The notes: generated by a model not told the origin, from the letters alone. A stretch of DNA of 64,000 nt from Acidobacteriota bacterium (GCA_021788095.1 JAJYLB010000007.1:53043-117042); one strand, 5' to 3'; shown: positions 17,363-26,320, numbered from the stretch's first letter. Numbers and translations are program-made.

Positions 17363-17530
17363 AAGAGACAGGTTATAGGCAACAGGCCACAGGTTACAGC
17401 AAGCAAGGAACTGCCTAGCGCCAACTGCCTACTGCCTACTGCCGCCTGCCAACTGCCTACCGCCTACTGCCACCCCGTGCTTTCCTCAGCGCCCTCTGCG
17501 TCTCTGCGGTGCTCATTGCCGGTTCGCCTC
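17363..17530. repeat. Heptamer-module repeat spacer between cysQ and sat-cysC
   Basis: It contains ACAGGTTATAGGCAACAGG, a long run of CTGCCTACTGCC heptamers, CCTCTGCGTCTCTGCGGTGC and CTCAACTCTCAACTC. The CTCAACTCTCAACTC run overlaps the last codons and stop of the sat-cysC gene. Confidence 0.85.
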
Positions 17531-19318
17531 TCAACTCTCAACTCGCGCCTTCCTCGCCGATAACACGGATTCCGGCAGATAGCCTTCCGCCGCGAGGTAT
17601 TTGAGTATTTTCCGCGCCGCTTCGTCGGGGTCCGCATCCGTTGTGTCGACCGTCAGTTCCGCGTCGGCAGGCGACTCGTAGGGATCGGAAATTCCCGTGA
17701 ATTGGGCCAGGATGCCGGCGCGCGCTTTGGCATACAGCCCTTTGCGGTCGCGCTGCTCGCAGACGCCAAGTGGCGTGGCCACATGCACCAGGACGAACCC
17801 GCCCACGGGAGCAATCATCGCCCGCACGTCTTTGCGTACGCTGTCGTAGGGAGCGATGGGAGCGCAGAGGGCGATCCCGCCGCTCTTCGTGATTTCCGAA
17901 GCCACGTAGCCGATGCGGCGAATGTTCAGGTCGCGATGCTCCTTCGAGAAACCCAGTTCGGAGGAGAGATGCTTGCGAACCAGGTCGCCATCGAGCAGCG
18001 TTACCGAGCGGCCGCCGAGTTCGAGCAGGTGCACGAGCAGGACGTTCGCCAAAGTGGATTTTCCAGCGCCCGATAAGCCCGTGAAAAACACCGTGAAACC
18101 TTGCGCGCGCCGGGGCCGGTAGGTTCGCTGCAGCTCGTTGGCGACCGGCGGGAAGGTGAACCAACGGGGAATTTCGCGGCCTTCGGCGAGCAGCCGGCGC
18201 AGATGGGTTCCGGAAATCGTCGCCACTTCCGCCCCCGCGGGGACCTCATCTTCCGCGACGTACTGGTCGCGGTCCTTCAAATAAACCATCATGCGGAAGG
18301 GAAGCATTTGTACGCCCAACTCGTCTTCGTGCGCCTTCAGCAGCTCTTGCGCGTCGTAGGGGCCGTAGAAAGGCTTGCCGTCGGAGTCCTGGCCGGGCCC
18401 GGCATGATCGCGGCCCACGATGAAATGGCTGCAACCATAGTTCTTCCGGATGATCGCGTGCCAAACGGCCTCGCGCGGCCCTCCCATCCGCATCGCGAGC
18501 GGCAAGAGAGCCAGCCTGGCCGTTCGCTCCGGGTAGCTGGGCAGAAGCGCTTGATAGCAGCGCACGCGGGTGTAGTGATCGACGTCGCCGGGTTTCGTCA
18601 TTCCCACCGAGGGATGAATCAGCAGCTTGGCGCCGGCGCTTTCGGCGGCGCGCAAGGTCAGCTCGAGATGTGCCCGGTGCATCGGATTGCGCGTTTGGAA
18701 GGCCACCACCCGCGTCCAGCCGAGCCGGGAGAACTCGCGCCGCATCTCCGCCGGGGCCAGGCGCAGCGCCTGGAAATCGTAATGGTGGGGAAGCCGTACG
18801 CCCTTCACTTTTCCAGAGACGTACCAGGGATTCGTTCTCCCGAGCAAATGCGCCACGCCGGGGTGCTCCCTGGACTCGGTTCCGAAGACGGCTTTCGCCT
18901 CGGCCAGCCGATCCGGCTGCCAAACCTCCGCCACGTGCAGCGCTGCCAGCATCACTCCCTCGGAATCGCGCAAAGCGACGTCGGCGCCCGACCCGATTTT
19001 GCGCGCGAACTCTTCCGTTACATCCAGGGTCACGGGGATCGGCCAGACCAGGCCGTCTGCCAGCCGCATCGATTGGCACACCGACTCGTAGTCGGCCCGG
19101 CTCAGAAAACCTTGCAAAGGCGAGAATCCGCCGTTGAGGAGCAGTTCGAGATCGCAGAGTTGCCGCGGGCTCAAATCCCACGAAGGCCAATGGCGGGAAT
19201 CGGCGAGCAACCGCTCGCGCTCCTGCCCCTCCACCATGAGCGCAGACAACCGCCCGCCATGCGGCTCGACGAGTTGGCCGGCGTCCGCCGTCACCTGTTC
19301 CTTAGCTGAAGACTCCAT
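17531..19318 (-). CDS. Bifunctional sulfate adenylyltransferase / adenylylsulfate kinase
   Basis: It makes adenylylsulfate (APS) from ATP and sulfate, then phosphorylates it to PAPS. The order is PUA-like N-domain, ATP sulfurylase domain with QTRNPMHRAHLEL and GRDHAGPG (the two His-containing ATP motifs), and a C-terminal APS kinase domain with the P-loop GLSGAGKST and DGDLVRKHLSSELGFSKEHR. The 595-residue length is close to other Sat-CysC fusions. The start at 19318 is supported by GGGGGGAGGAA in front of the ATG; the frame is open further upstream but not conserved. The last residues (RVES) and stop come from the GAGTTGAGAGTTGA repeat. Position near cysQ and GtrA suggests sulfate activation for assimilation or a sulfated glycan; no sulfotransferase is visible. 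Confidence 0.93.
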   Translation of the reverse strand: MESSAKEQVTADAGQLVEPHGGRLSALMVEGQERERLLADSRHWPSWDLSPRQLCDLELLLNGGFSPLQGFLSRADYESVCQSMRLADGLVWPIPVTLDVTEEFARKIGSGADVALRDSEGVMLAALHVAEVWQPDRLAEAKAVFGTESREHPGVAHLLGRTNPWYVSGKVKGVRLPHHYDFQALRLAPAEMRREFSRLGWTRVVAFQTRNPMHRAHLELTLRAAESAGAKLLIHPSVGMTKPGDVDHYTRVRCYQALLPSYPERTARLALLPLAMRMGGPREAVWHAIIRKNYGCSHFIVGRDHAGPGQDSDGKPFYGPYDAQELLKAHEDELGVQMLPFRMMVYLKDRDQYVAEDEVPAGAEVATISGTHLRRLLAEGREIPRWFTFPPVANELQRTYRPRRAQGFTVFFTGLSGAGKSTLANVLLVHLLELGGRSVTLLDGDLVRKHLSSELGFSKEHRDLNIRRIGYVASEITKSGGIALCAPIAPYDSVRKDVRAMIAPVGGFVLVHVATPLGVCEQRDRKGLYAKARAGILAQFTGISDPYESPADAELTVDTTDADPDEAARKILKYLAAEGYLPESVLSARKARVES

Positions 19319-19720
19319 AACGAGATTCCTCCCCCCGACCGAGACTTGCTGTTTCGCGCCCGTGTCCGAAGCGCCTAGGGCGGTGCTCGTGGCCCCCCGC
19401 GATGGCGCGGCACACCGAACCGCTCCGCCCGCTCTCCTCACATTACCGGATCAAACGTCGGAGGAGCAAGACAGGTTACAGGCGACAGGTTACAGCGGAC
19501 AGGGGGGCAGTTGAGAGTTAAGGGTTGAGAGGCAAGCCGGCATAGCGCACCGCGGAGACGCAGAGGGCGCAGGGAGAAGTCAGAGTCGAGAGCTAGCAGT
19601 TGAGAGTTGGCAGGCGGCAGTTGGCGGTGGGCAGATGGCAGGCGGCAGTCGGCGGTTGGCAGATCCTTGCTTGCTGTAACCTGTGGCCTGTGGCCTGTTG
19701 CCAGTCTTTCGGGCCACGGG
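19319..19720. repeat. Spacer: sat-cysC leader followed by repeat block
   Basis: Bases 19319-19440 are non-repetitive and should hold the sat-cysC promoter, but no clear elements were found. Bases 19440-19720 are repeat modules: ACAGGTTACAGG, GTTGAGAGTTAAGG, GCACCGCGGAGACGCAGAGG, GGCGGCAGTTGGCGGTGGG and CCTGTGGCCTGTGG. The repeat runs into the last codons of the gtrA-type gene. Confidence 0.8.
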
Positions 19721-20227
19721 TCACGGGTCATGGGCCACTGCTTTTCGGCGGGGGCGGAAGGAGAAATGCTTGTGGCCGAGGAAGCTGTAGATTGCTCCGA
19801 AGCCCATGAGCAGCGCTCCGCCGACGTATGGAGCGGCGCGATCGAGCCCGGCGATCAGCCGCACGAGAAACACGACGCCGGGAAGCAAGGCGACTCCAAT
19901 CGCCATCGAGCCGCCGTACACCACAAAGCACCGCGACCATTCCCGCAGATAGTTGCCATGGGTTTTGAACACGAACCATTTGTAGCCCAGGAAGGCGACC
20001 GTGATGTTCAGCGGAGCCGCAATGATGCTGGCGAAAACGTAGCCGTGGGGAACCCTGGGGGTGAACGCCGCCGTCAGCGCCGCGTAGGCGCCATAGCCGA
20101 AGAGCGCGTTAAATGCGCCGACCCCCAGGTACCGCCCAAATTGCCGGGGCGGGATGTGGCTGGTCAGCCGGCGAATCCAGCCGACTTGAAGGAGCCGGGC
20201 GGTTGCCGTCTCATCCCTGGAGGCCAT
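19721..20227 (-). CDS. GtrA-family membrane protein (lipid-linked sugar flippase-like)
   Basis: A 168-residue protein with four predicted membrane helices in the GtrA layout. FGRYLGVGAFNALFGYGAY begins helix 1, YVFASIIAAPLNITVAFLGYKWFVFK is the family's central signature, and FLGHKHFSF is at the end. GtrA proteins are thought to flip undecaprenyl-phosphate-linked sugars made by GtrB, and a GtrB-type enzyme lies at 14496-15500. The start at 20227 is chosen because GAGG lies about 10 bases upstream; an upstream ATG at 20356 is in repeat DNA. The final KAVAHDP and stop lie in the GGGCCACGGGTCACGGGTCA repeat. Confidence 0.88.
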   Translation of the reverse strand: MASRDETATARLLQVGWIRRLTSHIPPRQFGRYLGVGAFNALFGYGAYAALTAAFTPRVPHGYVFASIIAAPLNITVAFLGYKWFVFKTHGNYLREWSRCFVVYGGSMAIGVALLPGVVFLVRLIAGLDRAAPYVGGALLMGFGAIYSFLGHKHFSFRPRRKAVAHDP

Positions 20228-20428
20228 TTCAAAACCTCGCCTTTCGCCAGGATGAAGACTCTCACGCCAAGGCGCTAAGCCGCAAGGACAAAGGATCTCA
20301 CGCAAAGCCGCAAAGGGCGCCCCGATCAAAAGCATCGGGGTGAACCTCGCTCGCAAAGGGGTCCCTCAGGCGCTTCTGCCGGAAACAGTTTTTCTTGGCG
20401 TCCTGGCGTGAAATTGTTGCGTGGGGGT
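20228..20428. repeat. CGCAAAGGCGC-type repeats between gtrA-like gene and tRNA
   Basis: It contains CACGCCAAGGCGCTAAGCCG, CACGCAAAGCCGCAAAGG and AGTTTTTCTTGGCGTCCTGG copies in opposing orientation, plus a small ATGCTTTTGATCGGGGCGCC-type inverted segment on the minus strand. No gene is seen. Confidence 0.75.
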
Positions 20429-20870
<442 letters not shown>

Positions 20871-21308
20871 ATGGTCGCCTGGACGCTGGTAGTTCACCTC
20901 TGCGGGATCGTGCTGTGGGTTGGCGGGCTGCTCGTGACTGCGGTGCTGCTCTCGCGCCACGCGCAGGAGACGGCGCCGGAAGCCCGCGCCGCACTCAGCC
21001 GCGTCGAACGGAAGACGATGCGCGCTTTGGCCGATCCCGGCGCCTTGCTGGCCATCGCCGCCGGAATCACGCTTATCTTCACGAACCGGTCGTACTACCT
21101 GCACGCCACCTGGCTCCATTTCAAGCTGCTTTTCGTCTTGGCTCTCATCGTCCTGCACGGTTACCTCGGAATCGAGATGAAGGGCATGCAGAAGGGAAGC
21201 GGCTCGTTGACCTCAGGCCGGGCGTGGTTCCTTTTCGCGACCGTTCTCGTGGTGTTCCTGGCCATCCTGATCATTACGCTGCCCGGCGAAGTCTATTTGT
21301 TTCGTTGA
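20871..21308 (+). CDS. CopD/HemJ-like four-helix integral membrane protein
   Basis: A 145-residue inner-membrane protein with four hydrophobic helices. The first contains HLCGIVLWVGGLL, where the helix-1 His and the W-x-G-G pattern resemble HemJ (protoporphyrinogen IX oxidase) and CopD-domain proteins. A second conserved His lies in LHGYLG (helix 3). HemJ binds haem through such His residues and oxidises protoporphyrinogen IX, but I cannot tell HemJ from the wider CopD/UPF0093-like group. AAAGGGAGG precedes the ATG at a slightly long distance. It stands alone, flanked by repeat spacers. Confidence 0.65.
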   Translation: MVAWTLVVHLCGIVLWVGGLLVTAVLLSRHAQETAPEARAALSRVERKTMRALADPGALLAIAAGITLIFTNRSYYLHATWLHFKLLFVLALIVLHGYLGIEMKGMQKGSGSLTSGRAWFLFATVLVVFLAILIITLPGEVYLFR

Positions 21309-21494
<186 letters not shown>

Positions 21495-22010
21495 TCAACT
21501 CTCGGTTCCGGCCTTCCCGCCCGGCTTCGAGTGCCGGCCTTCCGGCTTCAGTCCGAACGCGCAGACTTCGGGGCGCGCGAGAGTCTCGAAGTCGTGGTAA
21601 GTCATCCGCACGGAATCACAACGCGTCCCCGCGGGAAACACGATTTCCCGGTCCAGGGCCAATGAGACATCCACGTAGACGGGCAAGCCGTAAAGCTCTC
21701 CGAGCGGCGGAATTGCCCCGAGATCGCAATCCGGGAACAGTTCCCGTATCTTCGCCTCCGAAGCCAGGCGGACTCGCTCGCCAACGATGGCGTTGAACAG
21801 TACGAAATCCACCTGGTGGGAGGCAGGCAAGACCGCCAGGTAAGTTCTTCCTTTCCCCTCCAGAACGACCGACTTAGCCAGTTCCTTCCCAGGCACGTGC
21901 ATGGCGGCCGCGGCCGTCTGCGAGCTGAATGTAGGGACGTGGTGAATGATCGAATAGGCCATACGGTGCAGGGCCAACGCGTTTTCCAAGCGATTGGAAC
22001 TGAAGCTCAT
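21495..22010 (-). CDS. YbaK/EbsC-family aminoacyl-tRNA deacylase
   Basis: A 171-residue protein with the YbaK/ProX editing fold. Visible elements are HVPTFSSQTAAAAMHVPGKELAKSVVL (the conserved catalytic-type Lys in ELAKSV), TYLAVLPASHQVDF and LGAIPPLGELYGLPVYVD. Family members hydrolyse mischarged tRNAs (for example Cys- or Ala-tRNA-Pro) in trans. The start at 22010 is set by GGGGAGGGGGG ahead of the ATG; the frame is open farther upstream without conservation. The last residues (GTES) and TGA derive from the GAGAGTTGA repeat. Exact editing specificity is uncertain. Confidence 0.85.
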   Translation of the reverse strand: MSFSSNRLENALALHRMAYSIIHHVPTFSSQTAAAAMHVPGKELAKSVVLEGKGRTYLAVLPASHQVDFVLFNAIVGERVRLASEAKIRELFPDCDLGAIPPLGELYGLPVYVDVSLALDREIVFPAGTRCDSVRMTYHDFETLARPEVCAFGLKPEGRHSKPGGKAGTES

Positions 22011-22226
22011 GACCCCCCTCCCCGGCCAGAAGCGCATCGGACTGCCCTGGCCGCACTTTCTGGTGCATCTGCGGTGCCAAATGCTTGCCGGCTCAAGGAC
22101 CCCCCGAGGCCGGTGTGACAGGTTTGGAAGTCCCCACATACGGCGGCGAAAGGATCGCCGGCGCCTCCCGGAAATGGGAGGAGCGCCGGTCACGCTGCGG
22201 CATTTGCCGCTTCTCGGTGAGCCATT

Positions 22227-23585
22227 TCACGGGATGGCATCCGGCGAGTGGGAAGCAGGAACGGCCGGGGAGCGCAGGGGCAGGCGGAGGAGCGCTTCGG
22301 CGCCCGGACCCGGCTGGCGGTTTTCCAGCGCCAGCGAGCCGCCATGGGCTTCGGCGATTTCCCGGCAGAGCACCAAGCCGATTCCGGAGCCGCCCGGCTT
22401 CGTGGTGAAAAAGGGAATAAACGCATTGGCGGGATTCGAAAGTCCCGGCCCCTCGTCGCGGACGAACACCTCGAGGGCTCCGCCGCTCTTGCGCCAGCCA
22501 ACCACGATCTGCCCGCCGGTTTCCAGGGAAGCGTCGGCAGCGTTGCGAATGAGATTGATGAGGAGCTGTTCGAGCTGGGCCGCATCGCCTTCGATGCAGA
22601 GGGCAGGGCCTTCGATCACCTGCACGGTGAGCCGCTGCTCGAGCCCGGCGACCCGGCGAATCCAATCGCCAACGTCGAGCGGAGCTGGCCTTGGCGCCGG
22701 CAGCTTCGCCAGGCGCGCGTAGCCATCGACGAATCGGCTGAGGGCATCGGCGCGCGACGCGATGAGGACGAGGCCCGCCGTCACGTCTTCCCGCAATTCC
22801 TCCGGCAGGCGGCTGCGGGAGAGCAGGCTGTCCAGGCTTTCCGCCACCGATTTGAGCGGGGCAAGCGAATTGTTCAGCTCGTGCCCCATGATTCGGATGA
22901 GCCGGCGCCAGGTCTGCCGCTCTTCGTTCCGCAAGGCGCGGCTGATATCGGAGATCACCAGCAGGCGGTGCGGCCGGCCCTGCTGGCGAAAAACGCCGCG
23001 ACGGATTTCCCAGCGCCCGGTCTTTTCCGGAAACGTTTTCGAGACGATCCTCGGCGTCTCACCTTCGAGGCACTCGGTCAAGTCGAGGTCCGCCGCGGAC
23101 CAGCCCAGCAACTGCTCTTCGGCCCGGGCGAGCAGGCGCTCGCCGGCGCGATTGACCAGGCGGAGGCGGCCGGCGTCGTCGAACGAGAAGACGGCCACGT
23201 CGATTTCGTCGATCACGGCCTGGAGGAGCGCGCCCGCTTCCATGGCGGCGAGCCGCTGCTCGTGCAAATCGTCCACGAGCGCGTTCAGCTCGATGAAAAC
23301 CTCGCCCAGGCTGCCTTCCCGCCGCGAGCCGCGCGCGCGAATCGAGAAATCGCCTTCGCGGATCGCGCCCAAGACGTTCGAAAGCGTGCGCAGGGGAAAG
23401 GTGACCAGGCCGCCGGAAGCCGCCGCGAAGCCAAGCCAGAACACCACGATCAGCACGGTCACCGACCACCGGGTGCCCGGCTCGGCGGTCCCCCGCCAAA
23501 GCACGAAGAGAAAGGCCGCCGAACCCGGCAGGCCGGCGAGCCAGGCGTACAGCCGGACGCGCCGCTCGAGTCCCAGCGGTTTCAT
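22227..23585 (-). CDS. NtrY-like sensor histidine kinase
   Basis: A 452-residue membrane kinase, predicted partner of the response regulator upstream. Two membrane helices (~12-30, ~42-60) flank a very short periplasmic loop. A HAMP-like segment (PLRTLSNVLGAIREGDFSIR) and a PAS-like domain (~115-215) follow. The H-box MGHELNNSLAPL has His235. The ATPase domain shows NLIRNAADAS (N-box), VRDEGPGL (G1) and GGSGIGL (G2). With almost no external domain it probably senses a membrane or cytoplasmic signal. Its ATG overlaps the regulator stop by 4 nt, so the two are translationally coupled. It ends the ADOP efflux locus and probably controls it. A longer frame merging it with the regulator region is an artefact of GC-rich shadow coding. 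Confidence 0.9.
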   Translation of the reverse strand: MKPLGLERRVRLYAWLAGLPGSAAFLFVLWRGTAEPGTRWSVTVLIVVFWLGFAAASGGLVTFPLRTLSNVLGAIREGDFSIRARGSRREGSLGEVFIELNALVDDLHEQRLAAMEAGALLQAVIDEIDVAVFSFDDAGRLRLVNRAGERLLARAEEQLLGWSAADLDLTECLEGETPRIVSKTFPEKTGRWEIRRGVFRQQGRPHRLLVISDISRALRNEERQTWRRLIRIMGHELNNSLAPLKSVAESLDSLLSRSRLPEELREDVTAGLVLIASRADALSRFVDGYARLAKLPAPRPAPLDVGDWIRRVAGLEQRLTVQVIEGPALCIEGDAAQLEQLLINLIRNAADASLETGGQIVVGWRKSGGALEVFVRDEGPGLSNPANAFIPFFTTKPGGSGIGLVLCREIAEAHGGSLALENRQPGPGAEALLRLPLRSPAVPASHSPDAIP

Positions 23586-24988
23586 AAGCCGTGCTTCTCG
23601 AGGCGGCGGTAGAGGGCGCCGCGCGAGAGCCCCAGGGCCCGCGCCGCTTGCGTCACGTTGCCGCCGTACCGTCTCATCGCCTTCTGGATCAGGACCTTCT
23701 CGACGTCTTCCAGCCCCATCTCGTCGAGCCGCGCCGCCATCTCGCGGCCAGGTTCGAGCGAGAGGTTCGACGGCTGCACCAGATCGCCCTGGGCCAGCAG
23801 CACCGATCGCTCGATGGTGTGATCGAGTTCGCGGACGTTGCCTGGCCAGGGATAGCGGGAGAGGATCTGGAGTGCCGCATCGTCGAAGGCAGTCGTCGCC
23901 TTGTGGTAGCGCTCCGCGTAACGGCGCAGGAAAAACGCCGCCAGCAGCGGGATGTCTTCCTTGCGCTCGCGCAGGGGTGGCAGATGAATCTCGATCGTGT
24001 TCAGGCGAAAGAGCAGGTCTTCGCGAAAGCGGCCCGCGGCGATTTCGGCGCCGAGGTCGGCGTTGGTGGCCGAGAGCACGCGCACGTCGACGCGCCGCGT
24101 GATGGACGAGCCGACTCGCTCGACTTCGCCGGTCTCGAGCACCCGCAGCAATTTCGCCTGGAGATTGGCGGGCAGATTCGCGATTTCGTCGAGGAAAAGC
24201 GTGCCCTGGTCGGCCAGCTCGAACCGGCCCACGCGGTCGCTTCTCGCGTCCGTGTATGCGCCCTTCACGTGGCCGAACAGCTCGCTTTCGAACAGGTTTT
24301 CGGCCAAGCCGCCTATGTTGACCGTGACGAGCGTGCGCGCGGCGCGGTGCGAAAGGGCGTGGAGCGTGCGCGCGACCACGTCCTTGCCCGTTCCGTGCTC
24401 GCCGGTGATCAGAACGTTGGCGTCGGAAGCGGCCACGCGCGCCACCAAATCCATCACCGGCCGCATCGCCGGCGATTCGGCGATCAGCGTGGGGCGTCCG
24501 TGGGCTTCGAGCAGCCTGTTTTCCGCTTCCAGGCGCAGGCTCCGGCGCAGCGCCCGCGCCAACTCGACGTGCGTGCGCACGCTGGCCACCAGCCGAGCGT
24601 TGTCCCACGGCTTCTGCAGGAAATCGCGCGCGCCCCGCCGCATCGCTTCGACGGCCAGACCGACCGTGCCCCAGGCCGTAAGCACCACCACCGGCAAACT
24701 GGAATCGAGCGACTGGATCCGCGAGAGCAGGTCGAGGCCTTCCTCGCCCGAAGTCGTATCCCGGGCGTAGTTCAGATCGATGAGGATGGCGTCGAATTCC
24801 CGCGAGCCCAGCGCGGAAAGCACGGCGCCGGGCGAGCCGACGGTTTCGACGACGAAACCTTCCGATTTCAAGGCGAGCCGAAGCGCTTCGCGGACGTCGG
24901 CTTGGTCGTCGGCAACCAGCACGCGCGGCGCCGGTTGGCAAGCGGCGCCCGCCGGCGTGCCAGCCGCTGTGGGAGTGGCGGATTCCAT
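23582..24988 (-). CDS. NtrC-family sigma-54-dependent response regulator with GAYTDA loop
   Basis: A 468-residue three-domain regulator. The receiver (~22-140) has acidic pocket DD28, phospho-acceptor Asp71 in ILIDLN and Lys126 in QKPW. The AAA+ domain (~167-400) has Walker A GEHGTGKD, Walker B GTLFLDEIA and the arginine-finger region FREDLLFRLN. The C-terminal Fis-type helix-turn-helix contains GNVTQAARALGLSRGALYRRL. The sigma-54 contact loop, normally GAFTGA, reads GAYTDA (243-248). Such variants occur in some sigma-54 regulators, as far as I recall, but some activators with altered loops do not work with sigma-54. It is coupled to the kinase gene downstream. The likely target is the ADOP/adaptor locus, whose first gene carries a -24/-12-like sequence. 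Confidence 0.92.
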   Translation of the reverse strand: MESATPTAAGTPAGAACQPAPRVLVADDQADVREALRLALKSEGFVVETVGSPGAVLSALGSREFDAILIDLNYARDTTSGEEGLDLLSRIQSLDSSLPVVVLTAWGTVGLAVEAMRRGARDFLQKPWDNARLVASVRTHVELARALRRSLRLEAENRLLEAHGRPTLIAESPAMRPVMDLVARVAASDANVLITGEHGTGKDVVARTLHALSHRAARTLVTVNIGGLAENLFESELFGHVKGAYTDARSDRVGRFELADQGTLFLDEIANLPANLQAKLLRVLETGEVERVGSSITRRVDVRVLSATNADLGAEIAAGRFREDLLFRLNTIEIHLPPLRERKEDIPLLAAFFLRRYAERYHKATTAFDDAALQILSRYPWPGNVRELDHTIERSVLLAQGDLVQPSNLSLEPGREMAARLDEMGLEDVEKVLIQKAMRRYGGNVTQAARALGLSRGALYRRLEKHGL

Positions 24989-25187
24989 TGCGGTGCTCTG
25001 CTACGTTGCTCGATTCCCGGCTACCACAGCCTTCAGAGTCTGTGTCGCCCGTGGCACGGGCCCCAGTCTGTGCCGTCCTGGCTCCGGCCTGGCAAGCCAT
25101 CCTGCCCTGAAAAACGACTCTCAACGCAGCGCCGGGAGGGGTGGTTTGTAGGGGCGACCCTTGTGGTCGCCCGCCTTTGCGGTGGCC
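24989..25187. promoter_or_regulatory. Spacer upstream of the two-component operon
   Basis: About 200 bp without a gene. It contains the dispersed hairpin GGGGCGACC-CTTGT-GGTCGCCC at about 25148-25170 and a GTGGCACGGGC/GCCGTCC inverted segment around 25050-25075. If the regulator pair has its own promoter it lies here, but no convincing promoter was found. Confidence 0.5.
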
Positions 25188-25880
25188 CTACCCCGCCGCG
25201 GCGAGCGCTCGATCGCTCGTTATCCAGCCGTCGGCAAGCTGCACGATGCGATGCGCGTACGCAGCCCAGGCCTCGTTGTGCGTCACTTGGATAATCGTCG
25301 TACCTTCGTCGTTCAGGCGCTTGAGCAGGTCCATGATCATCTTCCCCTGCGTGGTGTGCAGGCTGCCGCACGGCTCGTCGGCCAGAATCACTTTCGGATT
25401 GCCGATCAGCGCCCGCGCCACCGCCACCAGTTGCTGCTGTCCGCCGGAGAGTTGGGTGGGGAAGAGGTCCTTCTTGCCCACGATCTGGAACTTGTCGAGC
25501 ATCTCCGCCACCATCGCCTGCCGCTCCGATCTCCGAATATTGCGGTAGGAGAGGGGCAAGTCGAGGTTTTCCGCCACGGTGAGATTATCGAGCAGATGGA
25601 ACTGCTGGAAGATGAAGCCGACGTACTGCTTGTGCAGCTCGACTCGCTGGCGATTCGAGAGTTTTTGTACGGGGTGGTCGGCGAAATAGAATTCACCGGT
25701 CCAATCGCCGTCGAGCATGCCCAGGATGCTCAGCAAGGTCGATTTCCCCGCTCCCGAGGGCCCCATGATGGTGACGAATTCGCCTTCGTGGAGCGTGAAA
25801 TTGATCCGGCGCAGCACCCACGTCTTGCCCGCGCGCGTCTCGAACACCTTCTCGACATCTCGCATTTCGACGAGCGGCAT
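25188..25880 (-). CDS. MacB/LolD-type ABC transporter ATPase (variant D-loop)
   Basis: A 230-residue ATP-binding subunit expected to energise the adjacent FtsX-type permeases. Walker A GPSGAGKS (40-47), Q-loop FIFQQFHLL, signature LSGGQQQ (144-150), Walker B VILADEP and switch His in VTHNE. The segment after Walker B, normally PTGNLDS in MacB-like ATPases, reads PCGSLHT, so the D-loop Asp is a His here. I recall similar LHS/LHT variants in acidobacterial homologues, so it may be a subfamily trait rather than decay. It lies between the ADOP genes and the regulator pair, and a 440-bp repeat-bearing spacer separates it from the last permease. The locus has a second, canonical ATPase at 36729-37454. 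Confidence 0.9.
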   Translation of the reverse strand: MPLVEMRDVEKVFETRAGKTWVLRRINFTLHEGEFVTIMGPSGAGKSTLLSILGMLDGDWTGEFYFADHPVQKLSNRQRVELHKQYVGFIFQQFHLLDNLTVAENLDLPLSYRNIRRSERQAMVAEMLDKFQIVGKKDLFPTQLSGGQQQLVAVARALIGNPKVILADEPCGSLHTTQGKMIMDLLKRLNDEGTTIIQVTHNEAWAAYAHRIVQLADGWITSDRALAAAG

Positions 25881-26320
25881 GGTCTCCTCCGACTAGCGGC
25901 TTGCTGCGAAAGGCCCTTGGGAACCGTCATCCTGAGCCCGTTCGCGTCGCTCAGGGTAAACTCCGCGAAGGATCTCGACCCCTGTTTCCGGCGAATGGAC
26001 GGGACGCTTCGCTTCGCTCAGCATGACACCTCCGCCTCTTGCAGCACTCTGCTAGAGCATAGCATTCATGGGGCGCCCGTGATCGCCCGCCCCTAGCCCC
26101 TAGCCACGAGCACCCATCGCAAAACCTCCCTGGGGCCTGCCTCAGTGTCCTCTGCGTCTCCGCGGTGCGCTTTGCCGGCTTGTCTCTCAACTCTTAACTC
26201 TGGACTCTAAACTCTGCCTTCTCTCTGCGCCCTCTGCGTCTCCGCGGTGCGCTTTTCCGGCTTGCCTCTCAACTCTGGACTCTCAACTGCCTCCTGCCTA
26301 CTGCCTCCTGCCAACTGTCC
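25881..26320. repeat. Repeat-bearing spacer with MITE-like element and heptamer modules
   Basis: 25926-26027 is a GTCAT-CTGAG element (listed separately). Bases 26085-26320 carry CCTCTGCGTCTCCGCGGTGC twice, CTCAACTCTTAACTC/CTCAACTCTGGACTC heptamers and CTGCCTACTGCCTCCTGCC. No gene is seen. The ATPase promoter, if separate, should be in the first part. Confidence 0.8.
25926..26027. repeat. MITE-like element, GTCATCCTGAGC family
   Basis: Ends are GTCATCCTGAGC and the near-inverted GCTCAGCATGAC, with GAAGGATC and a CTTCGCTTCG segment inside; length 102 bp. Related copies lie at 40794-40880 and 53760-53872, and a solo end at 43786. Confidence 0.75.

Noticed and set aside
22227..25124. A single minus-strand frame that could look like a regulator-kinase fusion
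   Set aside because: Its N-terminal half is in the wrong frame for the receiver and AAA+ motifs. The true regulator (23582-24988) and kinase (22227-23585) overlap by 4 nt in different frames.
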